Below, one piece after another: positions 1 through 13,268 of a stretch of 64,000 bases of DNA. The notes below the pieces were generated by a model that was given only the letters and a program-made list of their open reading frames with translations, did no database searches and was not told the origin of the DNA. Numbering within the stretch: position 1 is the first letter of the stretch; each line of letters begins with the position of its first letter. Source of the stretch: Cristatella mucedo (Eukaryota > Bryozoa > Phylactolaemata > Cristatellidae); contig WPIO01000044.1 in the NCBI GenBank assembly GCA_009760855.2, positions 1,216,001-1,280,000 on the forward strand, given 5' to 3'. The position numbers were made by a program, and so were the translations under genes.

Positions 1-442
1 CGACTTGTGAGCAGTTGTCTCATGAAAGTGGCCAGCACCTTTGCGAGCCAAGCTAGCATCCATTGATGCCTGACATGGATGGCCACACTGGCAAACTTAA
101 GCCCACATGACTGTCGGAGGTTGCAACGGTTCATTGAAGGCTGAACTACACGTAGCTTCAGCCTATACGAGGGATGTATATTGCTGTCGTAATTGTATGC
201 GGATTTGTTTATTGGCAGGCAGTTGGAATTCAATTTCGAAGGGCCTGAATCCAATTAAAGATATATTTGTTGGTAGTGTTATACAGCTTGCCTGGTGTGT
301 CGTTCAAGCTGCTGCTCAAGTCAGTAGTCAATGCATCTGCTATTCTGCTTTTGTGAACATTTCTTAATGTGGTGCTGGGTGATCACATAGGCCATCTAAT
401 GAGGACCAATGGTATTATTGTTTTGCTTCTTGTTTTGTTTAG

Positions 443-2416
443 GGAGCCGGCTCTGCACTGATGCGCCGGCAGAACAAGTTTGAGGACATAGTCCGAAGCA
501 TGTCTGGAGTAATGACACGGCCACTTACCGTCAAGATTCGCACAGGCATCTGCCAAGGCGAAAACACAGCTCACACGCTGATACCTCGCTTGCGAGACTG
601 GGGCGTCTCGCTAGTAACGGTGAGCACACAGTCTAACACAGCCTAACCGAGCTTGCTTAGCAGCAGGACTTTCCGATGATGATTTGAGAACTTATTTGCA
701 CCTCTTGCTTGAAAGTCCTCACTAATAACATAATAACACAGTCCAGTAGTAGTTGTTAGTTAATCTATCGTCTGTTACCCTCCCCCCCAAAAAAAAAACA
801 GGCAGTCCTCGTTGTAAAACTCTTGTGCTGCAGTGCCACCACTAGGCCTACTGGATGTCTTTTAGAATTTTGCAGGTCATTTTTTGCTACCGTGTGCATA
901 ATGATGACGACTAAAAACGGTAAGAGGGCAAAGTACCTTAATGCTGCATACACGAGAGGCCTGTTATATTACTTGGGCCGGTTTCTGGAATTCCAATCTA
1001 CTTGCATGTGACTTGGAGAGTATAATCTGTTCATGAACATGGGCATACCAGCCAGTGTATTGTTGAATGGTGCATATCTCGTCTGAGCGATTTAGTTTTG
1101 CTTACTTGCATCCTTTATTTTCAGCTGCACGGTCGTACGAAAGAGCAACGCTACACCAAGTCAGCTGACTGGAACTACATTGCCGAGTGTTCGAAAGCTG
1201 CAGCACCTCTGCCTCTTTTCGGTAAAATATTTTCCACATAGCGCTGCATTCGGCTTGCAAGTATGTGTTTATGTAACTCGTGTAGGTATTTCGGGACATT
1301 TTCTTTTGCTGATTCAATCGAAATTTTGGGAGTGGCTCAGTGTGAAGCTCGGTAATGCATTAAACTAATAGAATAAAGATGCTTAAAAGCCTAAGCTGCA
1401 TGTATTGATGACAAAAATGCTTAAGCTGCATGTATTGATGACATCAGCACATGGATGGCAGCACATTTTCTAAAACTAAACGATGATTAAACTAACTTAC
1501 TAGTTATGGGCAAACTCAGTGTGATTCGCAAATTAGAAAGGCTGACGCTCAAAACTGGCTCTGCCAGCATATCTCCACTTGAATCAGGTCGAAATCTAGG
1601 TGTCATGTTCCAAAGTGACCTTTTGTTAGACGACCACGTCAGCTCCACAGTCAAATCTGCCTACATTAGCATTGCTAAAATTCGGGCTTGTTTAGATAAG
1701 GATACCACGTCTAAATTGGTCCGTGCATTTGTGACATCCCGTCTTGACTTCTGTAACTCACTGCTTGCTGGTCTATCGGCATGTGCAATCAGGCGACTAC
1801 AGCTGGTGCAAAACTCCGCAGCTAGGCTTGTATGTCGTGAGCGTCGCAGTTGCCACATCACTCCACTTCTCGCTGACCTGCACTGGCTACCAGTCAAGCA
1901 ACGGATTGACTTCAAGGTTTTGTCGCTCCCTTTTAGGTCACTTCATTCTTTGGCTCCAGCCTATCTCTCAGATCTACTCCCCCACCAGGCCAAGCATCGT
2001 ACCACCTGCTTTTCGGAATCCAACAGTCTACCAATACCTCGTACAAACCTCAAATCCTTTGGAGATCGTGCATTTAGTTCGTATGCTACCAAAGCCTGGA
2101 ACTCCCTCCCGACTTGTGTCAAAACATACCCTGACTTGACCACATTTAAAAAGAACTTAAAAACACACCTATTTAGGACAGCATTTAGTAGGTCCTTGTG
2201 ATTCGTCCTTGATGTGCTTATGCTTGCTGACACTGTGCATGCTGCCACTAACCACATTTGCATGCTGATCTTGTGCATGTCACCCGTAACCATGTTATTT
2301 ATGTTGTTTATCAAGCATGATATTACTCAGCATTCAATCGCGTTTCCCTTTGCAGCAAATGTAAAGCACCTAGAAAGACATTGAGTTTTCTGAGGGCGCT
2401 TTATCAAGGGCATTAT

Positions 2417-2447
<31 letters not shown>

Positions 2448-4072
2448 GATGTGTTGCAGTTTTGATGATGTCGTATTAGACTAGGAGGTTCAAATTTTGC
2501 TGAATCCACCTAGAAAAAACCCTGATGACACGATGTGTGACCAACGAAAATCATTGTATTTGTTGGATGAGTTGGTTAGGATTCTGGTGTTCATCTTCGA
2601 GGACGACACGACATGTGTTGCTTTCTGTCTGGCTGTATTCTCTTTGTGAATGTTGTTGCACTGTATAAAATCTGCTTGTGGTTCTGCCACTTTTGCATTT
2701 GTACGCTTACAATTACTTCGTTGCATAGCTTTCTGTTATTCCTGGCAAGCAGCTGATTAAAATACCTTCATCGGCGTATGGCCTTCATATATTTTATGTT
2801 TAAGTGCTAATTCTGGACACCTTAATTGCACCAGATCGTCGTAGGCTTTCTCTTGGACCTCGGCTAAAATGCAAGCCTCAAAAGTTGCCGTCTTTGGCAA
2901 ACTATCTCTCTACCCTCTTGCTCTTTACGGAATAAGGTCATCTGTTTCAAAATGTGCATCAATGCCCAGTGGTGGCAGACATCTTAGTAGGAAATACTAG
3001 TATGGTCAAATGTAGCATCTCATAGCAACTACACGTTGCCTGTTACCCTGTGTATATACATTCTTAGAGTTACATTTTCGATGCTTCACTGCTAGACTGT
3101 GTACGTCTTTGCTGTTAGTTATCGTATATTTTCTGGCAAAACAGCTTGACTAAGGACCGAAGGGATGCCGTGTTTCCCCACCTGATAGCTCCGGGTGTGG
3201 CCTATGCTACCTGCTGTGGGTAGTAGTTTTTACTGACCTTTAAACCAAGTGGCTGTAGCTATCTCTCGTAAATTTTCCTTTGATATGTAAGCTTATATCT
3301 TGTAGCTCTTTTTGCTTGCTGAAGATGGCTTGTTCTTTGGCTTCAACCCACTTCCATTCTTGTTTAGGTAATGGTGATATATTGTCCTTCGAAGACTATT
3401 ACTCCAGAATGGAAACATCAGGGGTATCGGGTATCATGGTAGCTAGGTAAGTCCTGTGCAGATATACATCGTATGCCTACCGGCATTTACTGTGGGCTAT
3501 TTTGCCATCATGTGCTATACTTTACTTGTTTGATGTCCAACTTCTTGATTCAATATAATTAATTTTCTTAGCACCTAAGAGAACTTAATTTCTATCCAAG
3601 CTCTTTGTATATGCCACAGGGCTCGAACCCATGACATCCATTGTCAAAGGCAAGCCTGTACCCTGGGATTGGGACCTCATTGACTAGAATTTGCTCCACC
3701 TCTTCTTTGCAAGCATGAGGGCACGACCAATTAGAAGTAGCTCATTCTTCTATTGGATGTATTTGGCCTTGTGAATTCGTTGACTGTCAAATTCTTGCCA
3801 CCTTGTCAGGCCAAGTGTCAGTTTTCCCACCATACGCTATGGCACCTGCTCGACTCGGCTTGTCACAAAGACGTTTGCCGTGGTTAAATTTTCTCATGAC
3901 TTGCACGTGTCACGAGTAGTATATGCATTTGTGTGCTAAGCAGGGTTTTGTGTGGTTTTGTTATCTCTGCATCAGTGCCAGTTGCACTAGGTTCTTGTGT
4001 TGTCTATTGATTGGACGACTTCCATTAATTTCCAGAAATGCCTTGTAGCAGCCACTGCTTTATATGGTTTGT

Positions 4073-4170
<98 letters not shown>

Positions 4171-7100
4171 CAAATAATACTGTAATCGTTTTGGACTTTC
4201 GCTTGTTTATACGAAGAACAGCTTAGTTAAATGCCTGGTGGGTCGTGATGTCACATCTCCTGATATGACAACATTTAAAAAGAATCTTTAAACATGCCTG
4301 TTTATTACAGCATTTAGTGGGTCCTTGTGATTCGCCCTTTGGTTGCTTATGTATGCTGTCACTTTGCCTGCTGCTACTAATCATATCTACACATTGACCC
4401 TGTGCATGTCACATCTAACAATGTTATGCTTGTTGTCATTGAGCCTGCTATCCCTAACCATTTGATCATGCTTCCTTTGCAGCATATGTAAAGTGCCTAT
4501 AAAGAGATTGAGTTCTCTGAGGGCACTATACAAATAATGTATTATTATTTCTACATTTTGTTATGCTAGGGGTGCTCTAATCAAACCATGGCTGTTCACC
4601 GAAATCAAGGAAATGAGGCATTGGGACATCAGTTCATCAGAGCGATTTGATATTTTGAGAGAGTTTACAAACTATGGACTAGAGCACTGGGGATCCGACT
4701 CACAAGGAGTTGAAACCACCCGTCGATTCTTGCTGGAGTGGCTGTCTTTCACTTGTCGGTGAGATTTTGCAGCTTTGAAAGTGTCTGTCCTGCGTCTGGC
4801 AAAGCTACGATATGTGGTTGCACGATTAATGATGCAGTGTCTGCATATCGACCCAATAGCTGGCAGTTTTCGTGACGTCAAGCCTGACTTACTTTTCTCC
4901 TGAACTGCCAAATATTTGTTGTGCCTGCCGTCTATGCAGTGAACTAATGCATCTGCTCGGAATATAGGTATCGTCTAGTGTAGTGTTCTTTGCATGCTTG
5001 TCTGTTCTGAAACTGTACAATCAACTGAAGAATCACGAGGGCACTGCGCTATTCTTTTACCCAAATGACCTGTCTTTTTTCTTGTGTGCTTTGAGTGCTT
5101 AATTATGCATGATTTGCTACCTACTAACTAACGACTGTGAATGTCATCTTGTGTGCTTTGATGTGCTTGTCTAAGCATTATACCTTGCTTGTCATTCCCT
5201 CTTGGTTATTTTCTCTTTCAGCAAATAGTAAAGCGACTGGATTGAGGTTTGGTTTCCATTGGGACCTATATGAAAGGCGTTATTATTGTTATTATTGCAT
5301 CATTAGTATTAAGGGTTAGGTGGCCTATAATAAGACTAAGGCTTTTTATTGGCAACCTGCAAGGGAAACTAGGGGTAGCTTGTTACGGAGTCTCGTGGAA
5401 CTCAAATGTTGGGAGTGAGGAGGTTACTCTATGGAGGTCCTTAATTTATCTGCTGTAGCTACGTTTTATCTCATGGCTTTTGAAAGTAACCATTGAAGTG
5501 TGAACCATAGAAGCTGAAATCCACCAGATCACTTTTTTTTTCTTCGAACGTGTACTTTATCTTTGGAAAATGGAAGAAAGGTCTCGTGCCATTGGGCTTG
5601 CACATTAGCGGTGCATCATGCAATCACTGATGTTTTAGATACATCCCGGTTGGTATCTTAGAAGTGCTGCCTCAAAAGATTAATGACCGTCCTCCTTTCT
5701 ACAGAGGCAGGGATGAGCTTGAGACTTTGCTGAGCAGCAGTTCGTGTGCATCATGGATAAAAATCAGGTCTGTACTTGTGCTGGATGCTGGCTGATGGGC
5801 TGCAACTTCACGTGCAATTACCTGCGCCTGGAAAAATTATGGCATTTGTTATATCGTTTTGCTCCGTGCCATGTTTCTGTGCCATGACGTTCTATGATGT
5901 AGCTCATGATGCTCTGCTTCAGACCGATTGTCCCGGCATGGTGTCATCGAGCTTGAGGTTGCGGCTCATAATGACCACATTCAACTGTTGTTAACTGTGA
6001 CATACATTGTGCTTTCTGATTTTAGCGCAGCAAAATAATAGTGGTGTGAACCCTGTGGTCTTAGTAGATAATATCTGAGGACTTGACCATTGAAAAACCA
6101 ATTCAGAGTAATTCCTCCACGGTTTACCATGGCATTTTTCTATATAGGAGCTGTGTCATAGCTATCTCATTTGGTCTGAGCATGTTCCAGCACAACTTTT
6201 AGTTTACTATATTCTTTGCCAGTGGCTTCTTGACCATGTTGTACATAGAAATCGCATGTTTGTGCTTAATTGCGCCTGTTCAAATAGCTGCCAATCGGCA
6301 AGATTGAGGGCTGAGCTCGAAACTAAGTCTTACTGCTCAGGCAATTCGACCGTCAGTTCGAAATCGAGGCTGCATTCAATGCATTCTGCATTAATTTTAT
6401 CTAATAGGCTCTGTCAGCTTAGTCGCAGAGCCTGCAGCAACTCATATTCACGACTTCGCAATGCTCCCAACAGCAAGCAACAAATTGGGGGCAGTAAGAA
6501 GATAGCTAAAAGAAGAAGGCGAAATAAGAAGTAATAAGATATCTAAAAGATAACTTTCCCAAAGTGATGACTGTGTGCAGATTATTATCTTCCTATGGTA
6601 TGCATAGCCCTACTAATATCTCTCACGTTCCAAATCTCTTGGCAGGTGCTGGCGGTGTGCTCGAAACTCGTAATCAAGGGGCATTGTCTTGTTGGGCAGC
6701 ATGGATTAACAAATAGTAAATTTCCAAAAGCTGCCGGCATAGCCTGAAGCTGCAGTTTGCATCTATCTTTAGCCTTGTGCTCTCAGTTTCGACTCTGGGT
6801 TTCCCAAACCTTCACACATAACCTTCCGTCTGCCTTGTCAGACTTTGATTATATGCCCTAAATTTGATTTGATGCCCTAAATTTAAAAAAGCATTCATGA
6901 CGATTAAGAAGGGAGCGAATGAGCAGAATGAATACTGTAGCAGCTACCCGATGGACCAAGACTCTCTGCAAAGCTAGTGGTTCCAGGGCACTAGTGTAAA
7001 CCAGATATATCCATTGGTTCAGGAGACCAGAGGCTTACACACTGAAGAGCCTTGCTATGCACCGGTTGGGTCCTCGGTGGGCCCGGTTAATCAGAAAGAA

Positions 7101-7702
7101 AGCTTCCATGTCCCTTCAGTCGGGAGCCTCTGTCGTATTTCTAATCGGCCTGTTACTAGTGCAAATGATAGTAGCATCAAATCTTTGGGCCTTCACCGTA
7201 ACATCATCTTGTCCCTGGGACTTTGCCCAGGGGGTGAGGCTCGTGTCGTCATAATCGAGGTCGTGGGTTCGAATCCTGCATCGGGCGATCCTTTATTGCC
7301 CACAAGCAAGCCGTTAAGGTTCTTCTGCTGCTATACAAATGAGGCTGCTAAATCAGCTAGCCTTTTTTGGCTCTTCTTTTATACAGTTCCATCGTATGAA
7401 TTCATTTCTAAGGTATGCTTTATACCCCTCGCCCCATTTTTACCGATCTCTTAGTATACCCGGCACTTAAATTCTGGTGTGGCTGTGTGTATGTGTATAA
7501 TGTGGTGCGTGTGTATTTTCTGCCGATGTATGTGGCATCCTTGGTTACAGTGTATATGGAAACTGCTGTTACGTGGCTGGATTGCTAGCATTATGAGGAC
7601 AGTGAAGGACCTCGGCCCTTTGAGTGGGCCGTTCAGGAAACTGCATTGCTCGCTTGGTCTCGCTCCTGTAGCCTTTCAGGTGGTGCTTTCAGCTGGCCTC
7701 TT

Positions 7703-7760
<58 letters not shown>

Positions 7761-9637
7761 CATCTCTGTGATCTTGCCCAGCCAAAAGCCTGTGGTGGCA
7801 AACTGCAAAGTGTCTTGCATGAACCAACTTCTGAGCGTTTAATCATGAGAACTTGTACATTTGGTTAATGAATGATGTAGCATGCATATGACTCCATTTG
7901 CTTTTTTGCATTGCCCTCCCGAGTCCAGATGGCCCGACGAGGGCAATTTCCCACCTGGCCAGTCACCTTCCATCAAACTAAATCCTGTAACACAGAATAG
8001 GCATATGGTCATTATGCAGTCTATTCACTACCGACGCATTGGGGAGCAGATCGCTTGAGCTACGGTATGTTTTCACGGTGCAATGCAAGCATGAAGACAA
8101 TGCAGATCTCCGTGGTCTGACAACTTTGTTGTATTAGTCTTTGGGAGGAATCGCCCGGGCCACAGGGTCTGTCGAGATACTAATAACGCTCGTGAGGCTG
8201 TCGGACCTCGCCTTTCTATTCGGTTAGCTTGCATATTCAAAGGCATGCCAACAATATTGGTGCATAGTCTGCCCCTTTGCTGCCTCGACAAGCGCTGAGG
8301 CTTCAAGGTGGCTTCAAGGCGAAAGGAGAGAGAGAAAGGAGGCAGCTGTCGGGCAGCACCTTCGGCTGCATCTCAGTTCGTTTGTCCAGAATGGCTGTAG
8401 CCATCTTGGTTGGGAAGAAGCTAAAAGAAAATGCAGCTCACGTTCAGTGTCGGTTTCCTAGTGGACGGTATTTAAAAAAAAAACAAGGGTGGGCGTGTTT
8501 TTGAAGTGCTCTCTACAGAGAGGAGGTGTGACTTATTTTTACACGGGTCTCGAACGGCTTTGGCCAGGCAGCTTGCTGTCGGTGCTTGGAATTTAAGTTG
8601 TTTATCCACACGAGGCAGCCGTTTTTTGTGCTTAGATTGGACCTGCCTTGCAGCACACCTGCATTTCGCCTGGCTTCCAGCACTCCAAAGGGGGCTCTCA
8701 GTTTTCCTGTAGCCGCGTCTGCAGAGGCTTTCAGACGGCACGCCTCCTTAGGACTAACATCCAAGAACAGGGTGAGCCTTTTTTTTAGGTGCAGCTGAAG
8801 AGCTGCTTTTGGACAGCACATCTTTGACCTGCACATTCGGGTTCTGTTCTCAGAGGAGGCTTGATTCCTTTTTAGAAGCCACCATATTTTCATGAGCAGA
8901 GCTTGGGAAGCCTTCGAGGCCTTGCACCTTTGTTGTCTGACTTCAGCAGCCAGTAGCCAGATTTAAAAGGCAGTGCACTTAGAGAGGGTTGCCTTCTGTA
9001 ATGTCTCTCAGCGCACCTAGTTGGTCTCGTGAGTGACAACTGGAGTTCTCACAATATTTATCCCTTAAAACTAGCCAGGCAACCTTGTACACAAGTGGGA
9101 CTTGCTGCTACTAACCGTTGTAGTAGTGCCCAAGGATCTCGAGATTTCACTGGTTGCTACAGGTCTGGTGTCCAGGACCCCTTAAACTGGGCAGAAGATG
9201 CATGTCACCTGCTATTATTTGTGGGTTCGTGTAAGATAAAGTTTCAGCTGCTTAACGAATTCAGGGCTATACGTCTGCTCCTGGTTGCTCTAGGCCAGTA
9301 ACACAATTCGACCGAATGAGTTATATCTTTTCAATAATCTGCCACTCACGCCACACCTTGTGATCACTGCAACAACTTCCTGTTGACCACCGATTTCCGT
9401 TCAAATTTATTTGGAATACTGTGAGTGCTAGCTGTCCTTCGTCTGCCGTGGCTTTGAGTGGGAATTTTGCCTTGAGCTGGGAACAAGCCTGCAACTTCTT
9501 GTTTAGCGTGCCTGTCCTCTACCGATTGAGTTGTCGAGATGCCATTCTCTAACCCTCACAGCGAAGCTGAGAGCTAGGGCTTCGAATGACTACTACTCGC
9601 ACGCTCCACAAGCAGAATATTCTGCTGTGCTGCCTGA

Positions 9638-9726
<89 letters not shown>

Positions 9727-10601
9727 TTTAAAGGCTATTGGGTGCCACACTGTAGCAATTGTGCCTGCGTTCATTCACTGGAAACCTCCAGGCGAGTGCA
9801 GATAACACTGCCGACCCGTGGCAGCACTGCCGATGCTCTTAATGATTAACTGCACCTGTGGCCTTTGTGCCGGTTGCAATTGAATCTGTAATATGAAAGT
9901 GCAGAGCTTCCGAACGCCGTAAGCTATGAGACTCGGAAAACATTTTCCTGGTGTAGAACCAGTTTTTCTTTTCATCGTGAAGCTAATAAATAACATTTCC
10001 ACTATTTTATGAGGCCCTAGCATTCAAGTCATAACGTCTCACTTGTAGTTACTTTCGGCTATGCCCACTAGGTTTAGTCCCTTGAAAAACTCCTGTCTGT
10101 GGCGTTTTCTTGAACGTGTGTAGTATCCATCACATTAAATGTGCTGAATTAGGTTGATAATAAATCTATGGTGACGAAGGCTATTGGGGTTCCATATTGC
10201 GGTGCTAAATTTTCTTACTAAACGATTGATCCATTCAAGGTCAATTGCATTTTGGCTTAAGATTATTTCAGCAGCCCAGAAATTGTTAGATGAGGGTGGT
10301 GAACCGTAACCTTAATATCCAGCCAATCATTGCTGGCGACACTTCCCTTTCAGCCAGTGTGTAATGGGCTTAGTAACCTAGGAGCTTCCTTGCTACGCAC
10401 CGGATTTAGGATTCAATGGCATAACTTCAGTGTATGCAATGTACAGTAAATGAGAGACCACAGAATGCCGCATGTGTTGCTACTCTGTTATGGTGCTTGT
10501 GTTCGTTTTACTATGATAATGTTTGTAGTGAAATGCTACTGGGACCGATTCCTGAAGGATTCACGTTCCTGCCAAAGCACAAAGCCAACGCCTACGGTTG
10601 A
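443..10601 (+). CDS. DUS3L: tRNA-dihydrouridine(47) synthase 3-like (DUS3L), 3' part of gene
   Basis: Six exons read in frame: 443-619, 1125-1221, 3368-3446, 4570-4758, 5639-5767 and 10529-10601, giving the last 247 residues and a TGA stop. All introns are GT-AG and the phases match at every join. The family reduces a uridine in the tRNA variable loop to dihydrouridine using FMN and NAD(P)H. Visible marks are [16 protein letters not shown], the GNGDI phosphate-binding turn, [21 protein letters not shown], the LLEWLSF helix and the C-terminal tail [10 protein letters not shown], all typical of eukaryotic Dus3. The catalytic cysteine motif and the zinc-finger N-terminus would lie to the left of the window; bases 1-442 look like intron. 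The last intron is unusually long (4.76 kb) and full of repeats. Phase 0 at the first exon is assumed from family alignment. I am very sure of the family. Confidence 0.95.
1430..2449 (+). mobile_element. LINE family 1, 5'-truncated 3' end (jockey/CR1/L2-like)
   Basis: The sequence starts inside the reverse-transcriptase ORF at a stretch equivalent to DDIxTWMAAxFLKLNDD. An open stretch at 1506-2201 (231 aa) then encodes the C-terminal thumb/connection region, with [32 protein letters not shown] and KAWNSLP, typical of jockey/CR1/L2-type LINEs. A 3' UTR follows, with a short stem-loop (GCxCC...GGGCGC type) and a tail of ATT repeats. The start of this copy carries a stop just after LNDD. It sits in an intron of the DUS3L gene in sense orientation. 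5' truncation is usual for target-primed retroposition. Confidence 0.9.
3600..3685 (-). repeat. SINE family A, truncated
   Basis: ATATGCCACAGGGCTCGAAC, CCATGACATCCATTGTCAAA and GGCAAGCCTGTACCCTGGGA are the antisense of the SINE A body, without its tail. It lies in a DUS3L intron. Confidence 0.55.
4075..4168 (+). repeat. (GT)n microsatellite
   Basis: About 47 uninterrupted GT units in a DUS3L intron. The ORFs that cross it are artefacts of the repeat. Confidence 0.99.
4250..4555 (+). mobile_element. LINE family 1, 3' tail fragment
   Basis: Contains the end of the LINE ORF (TTFKK-like), the LINE 3' UTR with its CATGTCAC...CATGTTATG segment, the terminal stem-loop (GTGCC...GGGCAC here, with a compensating pair change) and an ATT-rich end. 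It lies in a DUS3L intron, just before the exon at 4570. Confidence 0.85.
5120..5300 (+). repeat. Diverged L2/LINE-like tail remnant
   Basis: A CTTTCAGCAAATAGTAAAGCG-like segment followed by TATATGAAAGGCGTTATTATTG resembles an eroded LINE 3' end with an ATT-type tail. It lies in a DUS3L intron. Too diverged to assign to family 1 with certainty. Confidence 0.4.
7225..7400 (+). mobile_element. SINE family B (tRNA-derived)
   Basis: A B-box-like GGTTCGAATCC is followed by GCATCGGGCGATCCTTTATT, a CAAGCAAGCC segment and an ATACAAATGAGGCTGCTAAA block. The same order of blocks recurs near 11.5, 20.7 (opposite strand), 36.3, 43.5 and 48.1 kb. The A box is eroded in this copy. It lies in the long last intron of DUS3L and is not a functional tRNA gene. 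Confidence 0.7.
7705..7758 (+). repeat. (TC)n microsatellite
   Basis: 27 TC units in the last intron of the DUS3L gene. Confidence 0.98.
9643..9725 (+). repeat. (TG)n microsatellite
   Basis: About 41 TG units in the last intron of the DUS3L gene. Confidence 0.98.
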
Positions 10602-10706
10602 GAACCTAAGAGTGGCCAGGTAACTGACAGTACTAGCACTGGCCATCTCAACGCAATCGACTTGCTGTATTGAGTGAGATTTTTCCCTCTGTTGCCAATT
10701 GATTGC

Positions 10707-10712
10707 AATAAA
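10707..10712 (+). promoter_or_regulatory. Poly(A) signal of the DUS3L-like gene
   Basis: AATAAA lies about 105 bases after the DUS3L stop, followed by an A-rich run and a T-rich stretch. It is the first canonical signal downstream, so it probably ends this transcript. Confidence 0.6.
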
Positions 10713-11539
10713 AAAAATTAAAAAAGGATGGGAAAACTAATCTTCTTGTCTCATCCTGACATATTGTAGTACAAACCTGCCTCTGTAGGCCCTGGCTTAG
10801 ACGTAGTGCTAACAGGCCGAGCTCAGGGTGAGTCTACTTTGCGGTTTCCCAACCGATAGCTTTCAGCTGCATCGGTCCAACTTTTAACTAATGCAGATAG
10901 ATGCCTGCAAACCCTCCTCCGATGAGATATATTCTGGTAATTCGAGCTAGACGTCTCCCCTAAACAAGGACTGCAGTGATGTGCCCTATTAAAATGAGCT
11001 GCTATGTCATGGATATGTCTACGTCCTTAGCTATTTGTTCAATGCATAGGAGCAATACCTTTAAAAGCACCTTTATTCTGGGTCACACGGTCTTCACTTT
11101 TGTTCTGCTTGGCCAAGTATAACCACACTGTACTCCATCTTGCAGTTGTCGACAGAGTGAGCTGCCCCGAAATTGTTAATGGTGGCCACAACGCACGACT
11201 GCTGCCCTGGATGTCCCAGAGGGATAGGCTTCAGCAAGAACCTCCAGATTAGTGGGTCGAAGGGGAACGTGGGATTGCTGGGCAACTAAGCGGCTTAAAT
11301 CGTGGTTAATTTAAAGCAACAAAATGGGATAAGGGTTTGGAAGGAGCATTTTATTATATTGAGAAGTATGAAAACTGAAATCATCAGCTTCAACGACTCA
11401 GCAAAATCTTAAGCTTCGTAAAAAAAAGCTTCATTGGAACCCGTATTTTCACGTCTCCGAGTCTTTTTGTGAATGTTCTGAGTCGCTTGAAGGAGAGCGT
11501 CACATTTATTAAGCCGGTTTTTGAGCAACAAGGATTGAC

Positions 11540-11760
11540 GCGGTTCTTAGCCTAAGAGTGTGAGGTGCTCACTCTGCTCTACACAAGTCGTGGATTCGAG
11601 TCCTGAAGTGGGTCATGATTTATTACCAACTGCAAGCAGTTATGGGCTGAAACTGATGCAGCAGTTCAGCTAGGTATGGAGGAGCCAAGCCGTGGCGGGC
11701 CTTGTGGGTCAGCTCTTTGAGGTCGCTTTATCAAATGAATTATAATTATTATTTTACTAT
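11540..11760 (+). repeat. Composite of SINE-B, LINE-2 and LINE tail fragments
   Basis: The first part (to about 11640) has a degenerate tRNA-like promoter with GTGGATTCGAGTCC and the GGGTCATGATTTATT block of SINE B. Then 11646-11712 matches LINE family 2 in antisense (CTGATGCAGCAGTTCAGCTA, also at 56322-56345). The end, with CGCTTTATCAAATGAATTAT and an ATT-rich stretch, is a LINE tail. It marks a repeat graveyard between DUS3L and PGAP4. Confidence 0.6.
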
Positions 11761-12184
11761 TAGGGCTAGGCTAGCCTTGTGAAAGCCTAAGTAACTAGTA
11801 GGTGCTTCCGCTTTTAAGGGCACTCTGGGACGCTTGCTGTCCCCAATGGCACTAATACGACGTCGTTTGTTCGTACGGCAACGTCAGATCTGCTAGTTTA
11901 TCTTTTTCGTTTAGACACTCTTTCTAATACCTAAATAGTAAACCCTAAGACCTAAACTCTAAACCCAGAAATTAAAAACCTGCAATTTAACGTAAATATA
12001 AACATGTGCTGACGACCATGTTGAACAGCCTGCTATGAGCCCTGTCCCCATAGTAGATCTTACATTGCTATATGAACAAACAACGCAGTATCAGCTGGCA
12101 GCTAGCCGAAGAAGGTTGTAGCCCATGTGCGCCGTGCGAGGCAGTCGACCCCCGAGGTTGAAGCTGCACAGAAATATTCTTGTT

Positions 12185-12298
12185 TATTGAGCATGGTACC
12201 ACTACTAACCATTCGATTGCACTTCCCTTGCAGCAAATCTAAAGCGCCTAGAAAGAGATTGAGTTATCTGAGGTTGCTATATCAAATTTAATATTATT
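12185..12298 (+). mobile_element. LINE family 1, 3' tail fragment
   Basis: Starts in the GAGCATG...ACCACTAACCATTCGAT segment of the 3' UTR and runs through the TAAAGCGCCTAGAAAGAGAT stem-loop start to an ATT-rich end. Confidence 0.85.
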
Positions 12299-12480
12299 AG
12301 CAATTTTTTATATGCGAAGTGGGACGCTTTGGTGGTAGGTCTGTTATTTATCGAATTCGCTTAAGACTGTTTGCAGCTCGAAAATCTATGGGGCTGTGTC
12401 TAGTGGAAATCATTAATACACTGGTGGCTGCCGTGGGGTTTTTGGAGCTGTGGAGTCGGGGAGTTCAGAAAATTTGCCTG

Positions 12481-12507
12481 CCCCCCCCCCCCCCCCCCCC
12501 CCCCCCC
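12481..12507 (+). repeat. Poly(C) tract
   Basis: 27 consecutive C residues. Length in the assembly may be inexact because such tracts are hard to sequence. Confidence 0.95.
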
Positions 12508-13268
12508 GACAACGGGGCAGCGACCTGGGCAGCCCTCTATTCCTACATCGCCAACGACGAAAATATGTCCTAATTTCATTCGTTGATAAACCACCGAGTT
12601 CTTGCTAAATAAACACAATGATAATGAGCTATTATTTTTTTATTAATCTTTCGGGTCTTGCCGCCTACAGACATTGTGTTGCAGGTCTTGCCCCTGTATG
12701 AAAATCCTGGCTCGGCTTCTGGGTGTTGAGATCAGAGCTCCTAAAGGTGGCAGGCATCTCTTGCATGCAGGTCTCTTGGTTAGAGGAGTGGTTTCATAGC
12801 ATTTCCTCGCAAGGAATACCTAATGAAGCCACACAACAAACGGGGCTCACTCACGAGCAGAAGGTCTCCAACTATAGGTAGAGTCGTACTAGGCAAGTTG
12901 TAACATGCGTTTGGCATCCTGGCAAACAGAATGCGAGCGCTGCGTGCTCATATTGCTGCAAAGCCTGTACAAATTGTTTTAGCTTGTGTTCTTCACAACT
13001 AGTTGCTGGATAGGAATGGTATTCCTGAGGTTGCTGCCGCACCAACGAGCACCGACTCACCTGCTGGCACGTTTGCTCCTTTTAAAAGTGAATGCAGTGA
13101 TCATTCTTCTAGAAGAGTTCAGACAGGCCAAGCTGAATACAGTGCTTACTTTAATACTGTTGGAGCGTTGCATTGGCAAGAGGCAGCCGTAGATTGAATC
13201 AATAACAGGCGATAGAGGAAATTAAACATTTAATGGTGTTTTACTCATCACTGGGCGGCACTGCCGGA

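Noticed and set aside
1-442. Upstream DUS3L exon
   Set aside because: No frame in this part carries Dus3 motifs; the 86-aa frame at 107-367 resembles nothing and lacks splice support.
9531-9849. Cys-Val repeat frames
   Set aside because: Translations of the (TG)n microsatellite; the same applies at 4.1, 17.5, 28.0, 31.2 and 36.8 kb.
11930-11975. Telomere-like AAACCCTAA and CCTAAACTCTAAACC
   Set aside because: Only a few degenerate units with mixed spacing; not an interstitial telomere array I can defend.
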